The notes under the pieces: generated by a model | The model's database searches: none | What the model was told of the DNA's origin: nothing | What the model saw: the letters and a program-made list of their open reading frames with translations, nothing else | Position numbers and translations under genes: made by a program | Shown here: positions 35,501 to 47,500 of the stretch, in pieces | Layout: every line of letters begins with the position of its first letter | How positions within the stretch are numbered: position 1 is the stretch's first letter | Assembly (NCBI RefSeq): GCF_037042905.1 | Contig: NC_087261.1 | Span: forward strand, 10,563,717 to 10,627,716 | Length of the DNA: 64,000 bases | Direction of reading: 5' to 3' | Source of the DNA: Lytechinus pictus | Taxonomy: Eukaryota > Echinodermata > Echinoidea > Temnopleuroida > Toxopneustidae

Positions 35501-38500
35501 GGCTGTTTGTTGCATCAATGCATGATTAGGATGGAGATCGGCAAACACATTGCCTGTGTTATAATCCCCAAGAGTCTGAATCATTGATTTTTACAAAATA
35601 ATGCTTTTAAAATGTAAAATTATGCTAATTTATGCATGAAAGTTTTTTTTTGGGTTCTCAAAATAAGTAAAAATGAAATCTGCAAATTTCTGTCTAAATC
35701 CATTTTCTAGTATTTAGAATAAATCAATAGATACAGCAGTTGCAGGGATCAGATTATAATTTGACGACCACAGAATTTGTAAAGTTGTAATAACTGTTTG
35801 AATGTTAGTACATGAATACACATCAGAGGTTAACAACCTTGCTAATGAACTTGCTCTCACCAACTTTGCATGAACTAATCCTGGGCTCCGTAACACAAAG
35901 GTTTGCGATGAATTGCAAATATGAAAGAACTGCACTGATTGCTCCCTGGTCAGTATTCAAAACCTAATGCGCGTGTAACATTGATATTGATTGGTCAGTA
36001 CATTTAGTGATTGATCGCTAATCTTTGTGTTATGGAGCCCAGGGTCCCGTAACACAAAGGTTAGCGATTAATCGCAAGCTTGATTTTTACAATCGATTGT
36101 ACATTGTAGTCAATGGAATCAATCGTAGAATAATGTTCTACGATCATTGCTAAGTTTTGTGTTACGGGCCCCTGATGTTGTTTTATTTACTATGGAGAGT
36201 GAAATGTGATATTCCCTGTTATTCTTTATCTTAATCCATCTCAAATTCCTTTTCATTCCACCCTTGTGTAGGTTGATTTTGCCATGGATGTGTACAAGAC
36301 ACTCAATGAAGACCAAGAGGTGCCACAAAGTAAGTCAACTACCTTTCAAAATGTGATTTACCTTGAAGGAATACTCTTCAAAATAAATCATTTATTCAGT
36401 TGCTTTTGTATATATGTATCAGTTTATTAGCTCCTGAGGGAAATATAGCCCCCCCCCCCACCATCTTTAAAATGCCCCAGTGAATTTCCATTTCCATTTC
36501 CATATGGCGCAGATAATCTACTAGATTGAAGAGCGCCAACTTGACTCCAACACCAACCAACCATTTGGTTTGATACTGTAACAGTGATATAAATTGCTCA
36601 GAAGTATGAAGAATGGTCCCTGTACTGTCTTGAATTAATCAATTCCTCTTCCTCTCATTGGCATTTTTATTCCTTCATACTTTCTAATAGATTAATGAGC
36701 TGAAAGATGTTTAACGGTGAAAGAAAGTAGTTGCGGCAAACAATCATTTCATGAGAAAATCTTTAAAATCGAGATTAATTGCCACCATATTATCAAGATT
36801 TAGATCTGATACATTGAAATTAACTTGTCTTTGTGAAATCATGAATTGTTAGCTGAAAACCGATACTTCTGATGATCACTAACACAAAAAGGCATATGTG
36901 GGACAGTGATTTTTATTTGGAAAAATACCTGACATTTCATAGAATTCCTTGCTTATTTTGCTAATTTCTCAGCAATTACACACATTTCTCCAGAGCCATT
37001 TGGCACATATTTTATTCATACATACATACACGTGGGTGGTCATTTTATTGGATTCCGTTCTAACTCGTTTTGAGATCGTTACCACAACTGGTATTTATCT
37101 TTAAGAAAATATCTAACTCGCATTTCAGCAGCAAGAAATTTGTCTTCAGTGTGCTGCATTTAACCCAGGTGAGGTGAATGGGTACCTGACACAATTCGTG
37201 ATTGCTAGAAAAGTAAATACATGTAGCTGCTTGTTCGAAAGCAGGGATAAATGTAGTATGCCTGTGAATAGGCAAAGGGTGCTTGAAATTATAATTTATT
37301 TCAGTTATATTTTACATACCGGTATGTGGATTTTCTGTTTGATTATCCTACAGCCCTGAAGGATAAACGTGCCGATGTGGTGAATCAGTTGAAGCGTCTT
37401 CAGCAGGACACAGAGCCAATCATCAAGATCTTTGAGAATACTGAAGTATTAGAACATATCCAATCAACCAGGGATAGCAAACAGCTCTTTGACTATCTCG
37501 TCAAAAACCACGGGGTAAGTCGTCGTCTTCTCCATCTGGTAGTAGTGCTGCCTCGACATACTGAAGATAAATGCTTTGTTTATGAATGTTGCGCGTTATT
37601 GTGGGCCCATATTCGTAAAACCTGAACAATAAAAATGAAAAGATATTTTGCTTTAATATAGTGCTTGATATATCAAATTACTTTGCTAATTACACTAACA
37701 GATATATTTTGTTACCCCAGTCTTCAGATCCGGCCATGCTTGCGCACAATATGTGCACTTTCTCCACTACCTGGGGGACATTCCAACAAGAGTCTAGATT
37801 TTACCTAATAGGCCACAGCACACAATTACATGATTACTAAAGGTTTCAAGGGTTTATGAATATAGACCCTGGTGCATACATGTATATGCACGCGCAAGAA
37901 AAAGAAAATAGTCATGCGAACTGTACTGAACCTGCATCCCACTCTAGAAGGCTGTTAAAACATCAAGAAAGGAGTAGTGAGCTGGATCCTGTGGGAGGTC
38001 GTTCTGGTAGTCATTTCAGGTTCTTGGGAAGAATGAAGAAGCGTATGAATGACTGCTGCAGTTGAATCTCCAGAAAAAGCGAATTCACAAAGGTGGTTTT
38101 TAAAACCATCAGTTGAACCCATGGTTTATGCGCATTTCCTTTATAAGTATGCTATTCCACTCATGAATAATATAGCTTGGATAACCACGGCAACAGGCAT
38201 CAAATTGGCGCACTGTGACAAAAGCACGCATCAGCATTGGACATTTTTTAATATACGCAGTAAATAAGGGTAATTTATACAGGAAATCTGCATAAACCAT
38301 GGGTTCAACAGTTGAACCCATGGTTTATTTCAACCGATGGTTTTAAAAACCACCTTTGTGAATTCCAGCAGTATTGTCTGAAAACAGTCTCTGAATTCCT
38401 GTAGAGAACAATTTCTAGGTAAAAGAAGTTTGCTACTTCTGTCATATAGTATCTCCAAATTCAGGTTTAGTCTGAGCTGTCCTAATTTGAATTTAGATAT

Positions 38501-41500
38501 GAGGTTTTAACACCCCAGCTGCAATTTATTTCTGCGTAACATTTACTTGAACACCTGTAAATCCCCTTCAGCTCTTCCTGCTATAATTTTAATGCAACTA
38601 TGAATTAGAGAGGATGTTAATTTTGCATTATTTCAACCTTATCAGAAATATTTCTCCTGTACATTTTATCATTTCAGTTTGAAGAAGATTCACTGAGTCT
38701 TCTGTATGAGTATGCCAAATTCCAGTATGACTGTGGTAATTACTCCGGAGCATCAGAGTACCTCAACTTCCATAGAACACTGGTAAGCCTTGACCATGAC
38801 ATGTTTAGATCATCATTATCATCTTCTCAATGTTCTCCATAATTAATCAGATTTTCTTGCAATTCTTTTCCATTTATTTATTTGGGACATTATGGGATGC
38901 ATTCTCAATATATGTACTGAATTATGTGTAACTAACCAATGAATTCTCAAATCACAAATTCGAAATTAACTTTGTGAATCCAGGCCCTTAACCCTAAACT
39001 GACCGGGGGGGGGGTTGAATCAACCCCCCCCTCAACATTTTCTGCGATCACTTCGCCGCGCGAAATTTTTTTACCGCGCCACTCACAGAGTTTATACTTT
39101 CAAGTATCGCGCATCTTTTGAGACCAAATTTGCGACGCCCGGGTACGCGGTTCCGAAATTACGCAACATTTCGTAAGTGCATGTCAGACAAAAAATTGTT
39201 CCAAAACGTGATTTTGTGTACAAAGTCAATGCAAATTGAGTTTTCTCATCTTATTCATAAAGATACGATTATTTTTGCTTTAAACAGCTGAAATCAATTG
39301 ATTTTAGCATAATTATGCTTCAAAAAGGTTGTGCAATAAATCTGGTGAAAAAAACAAAGAAAAACAAAAGGTTGAAAAACAAAGAAATACATAAGAAATT
39401 CATAAAACAATAAAATACATAAGAAATTGATTTTCAAACCAAGGTTTTTTTCAATTGTGATTGTTAAGAATGCTACAAAGAATATTTTTACCAAAAATTA
39501 GCATTCTAGGAGCTTTATTTAGTGAATTAGAGCAAAAAGTATAATTTATGCATAAATTAGCATAATTAATTCATATAAAATAAAATCTCATTATTTTTGA
39601 AAATTTTACCATACAGCCCTGTAGATTACATCGCACTCTACCAGCGTGCAAATTTTTGCGGCGCTAGCGCGATCGGCGGCCGAGATCTCAGGGGGGGGGT
39701 TGAATCAACCCCCCCCCCCCGGCCACAGAACAGCCAAAAAAGCCCGGTCTAGTTAGGGTTAAGATGATACCTTCTCATTCCTGTCTTTCATCTTTAGACG
39801 AGGTCCTATTATACAAAGAATGCAAACTTTTGAAAACAAGAAATTTCATTATTGTCATATATTGTTATTTCTGTATTGGTATTTAGGTCCCACCATCTGA
39901 TCCCAAGTCTACCAGTTCACTATGGGGTAAGCTGGCCTCTGAGATTCTTATGCAGAACTGGGAGGGAGCTCTGGAAGATCTCAACAAGCTGCAAGAGGTC
40001 ATTGACCCTCAAGATAAAATGGACGTAAGTATCGTACAGCAGACTGAGACCAGGGGAGCATTTTATCAATATTTTAGTGAGAGAAGTTGTGAGATAGCAA
40101 CTTTCCTTGATTTTGATTGGCTGAGAAGCACTGTAACTATGGTTACCGTCAGATAAAATGTTTGACAAGTCCCGTCATGAAACCCTCTGCTGGAGAGCCT
40201 TTCATGAACATTTTCTTCTGACAAGTAGTTAGATCTTACAACTTTCCTTGACTTTGATTAGCCGAGAAGCATTGTTACTTGGGCAAATTTTGTATAAAAC
40301 AAGACTTGTTGGGGAAAAAAAACATTTGACAAGTCCTTTCACGAAACACATAGGCCCAAATTCACAAATGTGGTTTTGAAAACCCACGGTTGAATCAATG
40401 GTTTATGCAGATTTCCTGTATAAATTACGCTTAATTTAGCGCGTATCGGGCGCGTGTATAAAAAATGTCCAGTGCTGATGCGCGCTTTTGTCACAGTGCG
40501 CCAAATTGACACCTGTTACCATGGTTAGATACGCTATTTTATTCATGAGTCCACTGTTTGAAGAGGGGACTCATGAATAAAAACAGTGGACTCATGAATA
40601 AAATAGCGTGGATAACCACGGCAACAGGCGTCAATTTGGCGCACTGTGACAAAAGCGCACATCAGCATTGGACATTTTTTAATATACGCGGTAAATTAAG
40701 CGTAATTTATACAGGAAATCTGCATAAACCATGGACTCAACCGTGGGTTTTCAAAACCACATTTGTGAATTCGGGCCATAAAGTACACATACTCCAGAAT
40801 TATGAAGGGCTGTTCTACCAAATACAGCCAGTGATGTATGATGTGTTGAGGGTGTCAAGAATGCCTCCAATATGAAAATAGTTTCTTTTGAAGTGTACAG
40901 GCAAAAATCTGAGAAAAAACATTGTGTTCAGTTCATATTTCCATTGGGGAAATTGGTTATACTTGACTGCATCATTTCGTTTTTCCTTTCCTCCTCCTGC
41001 AGTCTCACTTCATCACTCCACTGCAGTCATTACAGCAGAGGACTTGGCTGATCCATTGGAGTCTCTTTGTATACTTCAACCATCCCGACGGCAGGGATCT
41101 CATCATCGACAAGTTCCTCTACCAACCAGCGTAAGTAGACGCTTCGCAAGCTTTCAATTTATAATTCAACCACAACATGAAATATAAATATAAACCAGGG
41201 GTGTGAGAGTTAAGATTTTTATCTGATTTCAGATTTTTTTTGTTTTGATTTTCAGCTTAATTTCAGCTTATTTTTGGCCTTCCTCTGTACAAAAAGTATG
41301 GGAGCTCTTTCTATTTCAGACTTTTTCAACACTCTTCAGCTTTTTTCAGATCTTTTTATTTGTGACCACTCACACCCCTGATAAACAATTAAAAATTAGA
41401 ACACAAAATATGGCTTGGGTCATAAAAAACAGATTGGTTGGTTCAGAATGCTTGCTTTTGATTTTTGTGTGTGTGTAACTTGTCACTAAAAGTCTCCCCC

Positions 41501-44500
41501 AAAGATAATACATTTATACAACGTGTGGAAGCGTCACGATGTACAATGCAGTGGTGCCGAATCTTTCTTGTAATGAGAGGATTGTGTGTTAGAACCCCAC
41601 CATGGCCTATCGTCCTCTGGCAAGGCGTAAATCCATATTTTGCTTCTCTCCAACCAGGAGTTAAATAATAATAATATGCAACATTTATATAGCACTTTAT
41701 ACAAATGTTTCTAAGCGCTGCATACTATTACCCCGGCTTTAGCACGGCTATCCTGATTGGACACTCGAGCATTCAAGAAATTCCTTCCTACCAGGTACCC
41801 ATTTACTACACCTGGGTGGAGAGTGGCAAATGTAAATAAACGCCTTGCCAAAGGACGCGAGGGCTGGGGTGGGATTTGAACCCCGGACCTTGTGGTTCAA
41901 AGTCCGGAGAACTATCCACCGAGCCACAACACAGCTAGGATGCAAAAGCCTAGGTAATAAGCCTGGCATTAGAGTTTGAAAACACTTCTTGTAATACTCC
42001 CTTGGGAGTTGAGAAAGTGCATACTTTGTGGGGTATTATAAGAACTATGTAATGTGGGCTATAATAAGAACTATTCATCATTGTCACACATTGTATAGAT
42101 ACCTGAATGCAATCCAGTTTATGTGTTCTCACATCCTGCAATATGGGGGTATAATAAGAACTATTCACCTTTGTTACACATTATGTAGATACCTGAATGC
42201 AATCCAGACCATGTGTCCTCACTTCCTGCAATGTGGGGTATAATAAGAACTATTCCATCATTGTCACTCATTGTATAGATACCTGAATGCAATTCAGACC
42301 ATGTGTCCTCGCATCTTGTGTTATGGTGTATAATAAGAACTATTCCATCATTGTCACACATTGTATAGATACCTGAATGCAATCCAGACCATGTGTCCTC
42401 ACATCCTGCGTTACCTGACTACAGCTGTCATCACCAACAAGGGTAGGAGAAGACAGGTTCTCAAAGATCTAGTCAGAGCTATCCAACAGGTAAATAGCCA
42501 CATTCTTCTAAATGAAAACGATAGTCCCCCTTATATAAGTCAACTTTTCATAGGTTATTTCCTTAAGATGATATCAAGAAGACTCCTCTCTAATTTTTTT
42601 TTAGTCATGAACAGACAGAATTCAGGCCTCGTTGTATAAAAGTTAACATTATGGTAACTTTGCCATCCAATGGTAACTTGAACGGATCCTTGATTTTGAT
42701 TGGCTGTTGATCAGCGTTACCATGGTAGTTAACATGGCAAAGGTACCATTTTATGCAACGGGGCCCTGATGTCTAGTCTGGTTTCTTGTATCATTCTAAA
42801 TCGAGTGTAATAATAGTAATACTTCTACTTTTTTGTACATTGTAAACAGGAGTCGTACACCTACAGAGATCCCATCACAGAGTTTGTGGAATGCCTCTAT
42901 GTAAACTTTGACTTTGATGGAGCTCAACAGAAGCTTAGAGAATGTGAAAAGGTGAGTATTATTGCAGAATGGTGCCACTGGTGTTGTTTCATGTGGTCCT
43001 TGGCCCTGTCTTACAAAGAGTTACGATTTATTCAACCAACCACAACTATGGAAACCATCACCATCTAAAATACATGTTGGTTAAAATATTTTCTAGGTAT
43101 GATGTATATTCCTACTTTCACTGTTTTCTTGACAATTCAGTATGCTTCTTTGTTTTCAAAGGACATTGTGCAAATGTCATACAGAAAAACTTATGACATT
43201 GATGGGTTTCTATATACTTCAGGTTGATCAGATCAATCGTAACTCTTTGTAAGACTGGGCCCTGGTTTTCAAACGTGGGTGGTGCGCATTATTCTTATAC
43301 AGGTGGGGGGGGGGGGAGTCTATATAATCTGGGAATTTTAATAAAATAAAAAAAAAGGTTTAGAATTAGCTTACATGACTAAGCATACTCGTTTCAGTAC
43401 TCTTTATTCATATGATTCTTTCTTTTCTCCTTTTTTTCCTTTTGAATTTATGCTCACTTTGAAAGTCATGGGGGGGGGGGGGAGGGGTAACTGGCTGTGC
43501 TACCTGATACTGGCCCAGCTCACAAAACTTAATGTTAATTTTGGAGAAGTTGATTTCATTTATTAAGAGCAGATACATTTCATTGATGAACTTGATGATG
43601 AACTAGTTTTTTTTTGTGTTCCTTATCTCGTTTTACCTTGAGGAAAATATGACGTGTAATTAATTGTGTGACCTGGCAAGCATATTATGACATTTTTCGA
43701 GCCTCAATAAAATCAAGTTTACAAAAAAAACTTTTCTTCCATAGGTGCTTGTCAATGACTTCTTTCTGGTAGCCTGCCTTCAAGACTTCATCGAGAATGC
43801 AAGGCTCTTCATCTTCGAGACTTTCTGTCGTATCCACAATTGCATCAGTATCAAGTAAGTCTTGAGAGAAGAAATTTGGCTCGAGGCCTGGTTGAGATCT
43901 ACTCATTAAAACATGCTTGGAGCTTTTTTGTGATGTTGAACAACCAAATGCACTCACCACCATGAAAAAAAACCCAATAAGCAGAAATTTTATTGTCCTG
44001 GTTTTGAATTCTGATGAAAAAAAATAATGGGGATACATAGCTTAGAAGTTATATGTAACCTGTAATGTTTAGATTGAAAAAAAAATTGTAAACCACATGT
44101 CGTTGTGTCAGTGCAAGAACGCCCTTAATATCACACTTTTGTGCATCACATGGACGCAAAAACACCCTTAGCAGCACACATAAGTGCATTGCGTAAGGAT
44201 GTTTCTGCACCGATGTGGGCATTCTTGCACCAACACCGCGATTTTACCCTCACATTTTAATAGATGAAAGACTGATGTCCTACGTTTAAGAAAATACTAA
44301 ATATCAAAGAGTTGATTTTCAACCCTTTCTTGTTTTGGCTATTTACACTAATAGGTACATCTTTGGAAGAGGTTAATAAAATAGAGATCATAATGACCCC
44401 AAATGGCCTCAGTTCAGTGTCCGGAATTTATGGTCCTCTGTGAAAGGAATTTTTGAGATGTTTTTCCCTGAGGCCTAAACCCTTGCCCCTATGCCAGTCA

Positions 44501-47500
44501 AATTGGAGGAAATGTGAACAGACGACAAAAGTTACAAAAGTTGATCAAATGCTCTCCAGTCATGTTTTTTTTTTTTTTTTTTACAATAGATTCATTCAGA
44601 ACATCATACTAAGCATTATGAATTATTTGTGAAACTACCCCTAGGGACAGTGATTTTCCGTTTCAAAAAATTGCCTTTTCCGTTTCAGAAAATCTCAAAT
44701 TCCGTTTCAGCATGTCAGAAAACGGAAATTCCGTTTCCCCATAGACTTTGTACACACGGAAATGTGACAATTCCGTAATACACATTTACATGCACACTCG
44801 CACTGGTCAAAATTTGTATCTGCTACTGTACCAACAACACAATAAAATCCGTTCTAATCGGATCTATGCGGGTGAATAAAATATTTTAACACACCCATTT
44901 TGCATGCATACATCCTCACCTTTCATATTATTAGCATTATTTCACGGTGAAATGATATTTCATCGATAATTTTGGGGGTTTTTGGACATCGTTATCATCA
45001 GTCATCGTCTTTTCCCAATCCGCCATCTTGGATTTTAAGACCACGATATCGTGCTGTTACATCTTCAAACGTAGAGGGCAGCAACACACAACTGTGTACG
45101 TACATGTAGTTGAACGATACATGTGTGCATGTGAAGCCCAACGTCAACCCGGCCGGCCGGGTACGGTACCGGGTACGGTGCGGGGTACAATCGAGTGTGC
45201 TGATGTCAAGTGCAGTCACGATGTGTGAATTGTCATGATAGTAGCGAAGTGAGATCGTGTTTTCTGGTTTTTTTTGGCCATTTAATATTCTCATTTTGTT
45301 GTGATTTTGGAGTAATTTCTGTCGCTATTCTGTGTATTTTGAGGGAAAATACGTTTTCCGTGATTTTCCGTTTGAAATGCCATTTTCCGTTTCAAAAGGC
45401 CCTTTCCGTGAATTCCGTCCGTTTTCCGCGATCGCGGAAAATCACTGTCCCTATACCCCCATCCTGGAGACATGATCAAAGTACACCCTGCAGGCCATGA
45501 GTGTTTAGAGCCATATCAAATCCATTGATTGGCCATATCTGGTTTGCAAAGATTAATAGAGGAGTGAAGCTTTCCTGCTCATCTGATTCAGTGATGGGCT
45601 GGCTATACAACACTCCTACATGGCATAACCTAGCTTGGGTGAAAACACTGTATTTGATCAAATAGTAGTTGCTGGTCATCGCATTTATGTTTGCTCCGAT
45701 TGGGACGCTGTGCACCATTGAAAACACTAAATGACCAGTCTTTTAAAGTCGCTCTTAACTTACGAACAGCTTTGTGAAATGGCTCCCAGATCAGATCAGA
45801 CCAAATCAAATCAAATCTATGACCATAATGAGATGGTAACAATTATTAACCATGATTCTAAAGCTTTTCTCTTGATAACCAACCGCAATCATTCAAGAAA
45901 CCCAATAATTTTCTCCTTTCTCTCTTATGCGTCAGCATTTAAGTGTGACTCTAAGTCATACTTAAATCTTCGTGAAAAAACCCGTATCAGATCAGACCAA
46001 ACCAAGTCAAATGACCACAGGAAATGGTAACAATTAACCATGATTTTAAAGCGTTCATCTCGATAACCCACTGCAGATAGCCTAAGTGACCCTTTCTCCT
46101 TTCTTTCTTACATAGCATGTTAGCAGAGAAGTTGAACATGAATCCTGATGAGGCTGAGAGGTGGATAGTCAATCTAATCAGGAATGCCAGACTAGATGCT
46201 AAACTTGACTCAAAACTGGTAAGTTATACTTAACCTTATATATAGTATGCCAGAGTAAAATTTTTAACCACTGTTCAAACAAAAATTGAAAGCGTAAACG
46301 TTTGCATATTTTGACAAACGTTCAATCGTATGGGGAAAAAAAATTCCCCCCAAAATTTTTGAAAATTTGCATGTCACATCTTGAATTATGAAATGGCCAT
46401 CTATTGTCCATGTCACCTTGAATTTATTTTGATTTAGTTGGAAACTATCAAAATGAGGTATACTACATGTACCTTCATTCTTGACTCTGAAAGATCCATT
46501 TCAGTTCATGTCACTATAACCCTTTTGAACTGTTTTCCCACTGCCCCAACCATGCTATTATTACCCTTCTCTTTTCTAGGTAAATAAGAATGATTATTTT
46601 TTTCAGAAATAATTTTACCTGTACTCATTGCAAGGAGTTTAAAGATCTCGGAATCAAAGTTTCTCCAAAACACAATAGTTTGTATTTTTCTTCCGTTTAT
46701 AGGGTCATGTCGTCATGGGAACGCAGAACGTATCGCCATACCAACAGGTGATAGAGAAGACAAAGAACCTGATCCATAGAAACCAGCTCATCATAGTCAA
46801 CTTAGAGAAGAAAGAAAACCAGCTTAAACAGCTAACTAATGCACAACAGGTAAGCCAATCGGTGACACGACATTTGCTCCGGCAACAATGGATCCGGTGC
46901 TTTATTTCGTCTAAGAAATATGGTTAGGGTTAGCGTTTCAAAAGGGTTTTATGTCAGGTTAAGGGTTAGGTTTAAAATGGTGTTAAATCCAGGGTTGAAG
47001 TTGGTCATTCCATTAGTGTGTAGAATTTACAACGGAGTAATTCTTGCTGGAGCAACTGTCAAGGAACCGGCCAATCAGCCGCTATTGTGATCCCATTCAA
47101 ATTTTGCATTATTTTGTATTAAAGATCTGTGGTCCAGCTGAGTGATTAGTGCTCAGAGAGGGATACCAGGGGCCCCATCTTTCAAAGAGTTGCGATTGAT
47201 AAGATCAATCGCAACTATGGAAAGCCAGCAAAGTCAACATATAAAATGCATGTTTGTTCAAAATATTTTCTAGACGTATGATGTACATTCATAAATTCAT
47301 CGATTTCTTGACAATTTTGTGCGTACTCCTTTCTTTTCAAAGGACATTTTGCAAATTTCCTGTAGAAAAAATTGACACTGATGGATTTCCATAGAGATAC
47401 GATTGATTGGATCAATCGTAATTCTTTGTAAGACGGGGCCTTGAAGTATTGAACAAATTGAAGATGAGTGTAGTATTGTCTCATACGAGTGGAATATTTT

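Noticed and set aside
41865..41930. A functional tRNA gene on the - strand
   Set aside because: A-like and B boxes are present, but the acceptor and anticodon stems do not form well and the sequence continues into a SINE body and ATT tail.
42099..42368. Upstream copies of the exon 8 boundary as real alternative exons
   Set aside because: Copies 2 and 3 reach an in-frame stop within about 50 bases, and copy 1 reads into copy 2; treated as decoy duplications unless RNA shows otherwise.
46920..46990. GGTTAGGGTTAG-type sequence as interstitial telomere repeat
   Set aside because: Only a few imperfect units with no regular TTAGGG periodicity.
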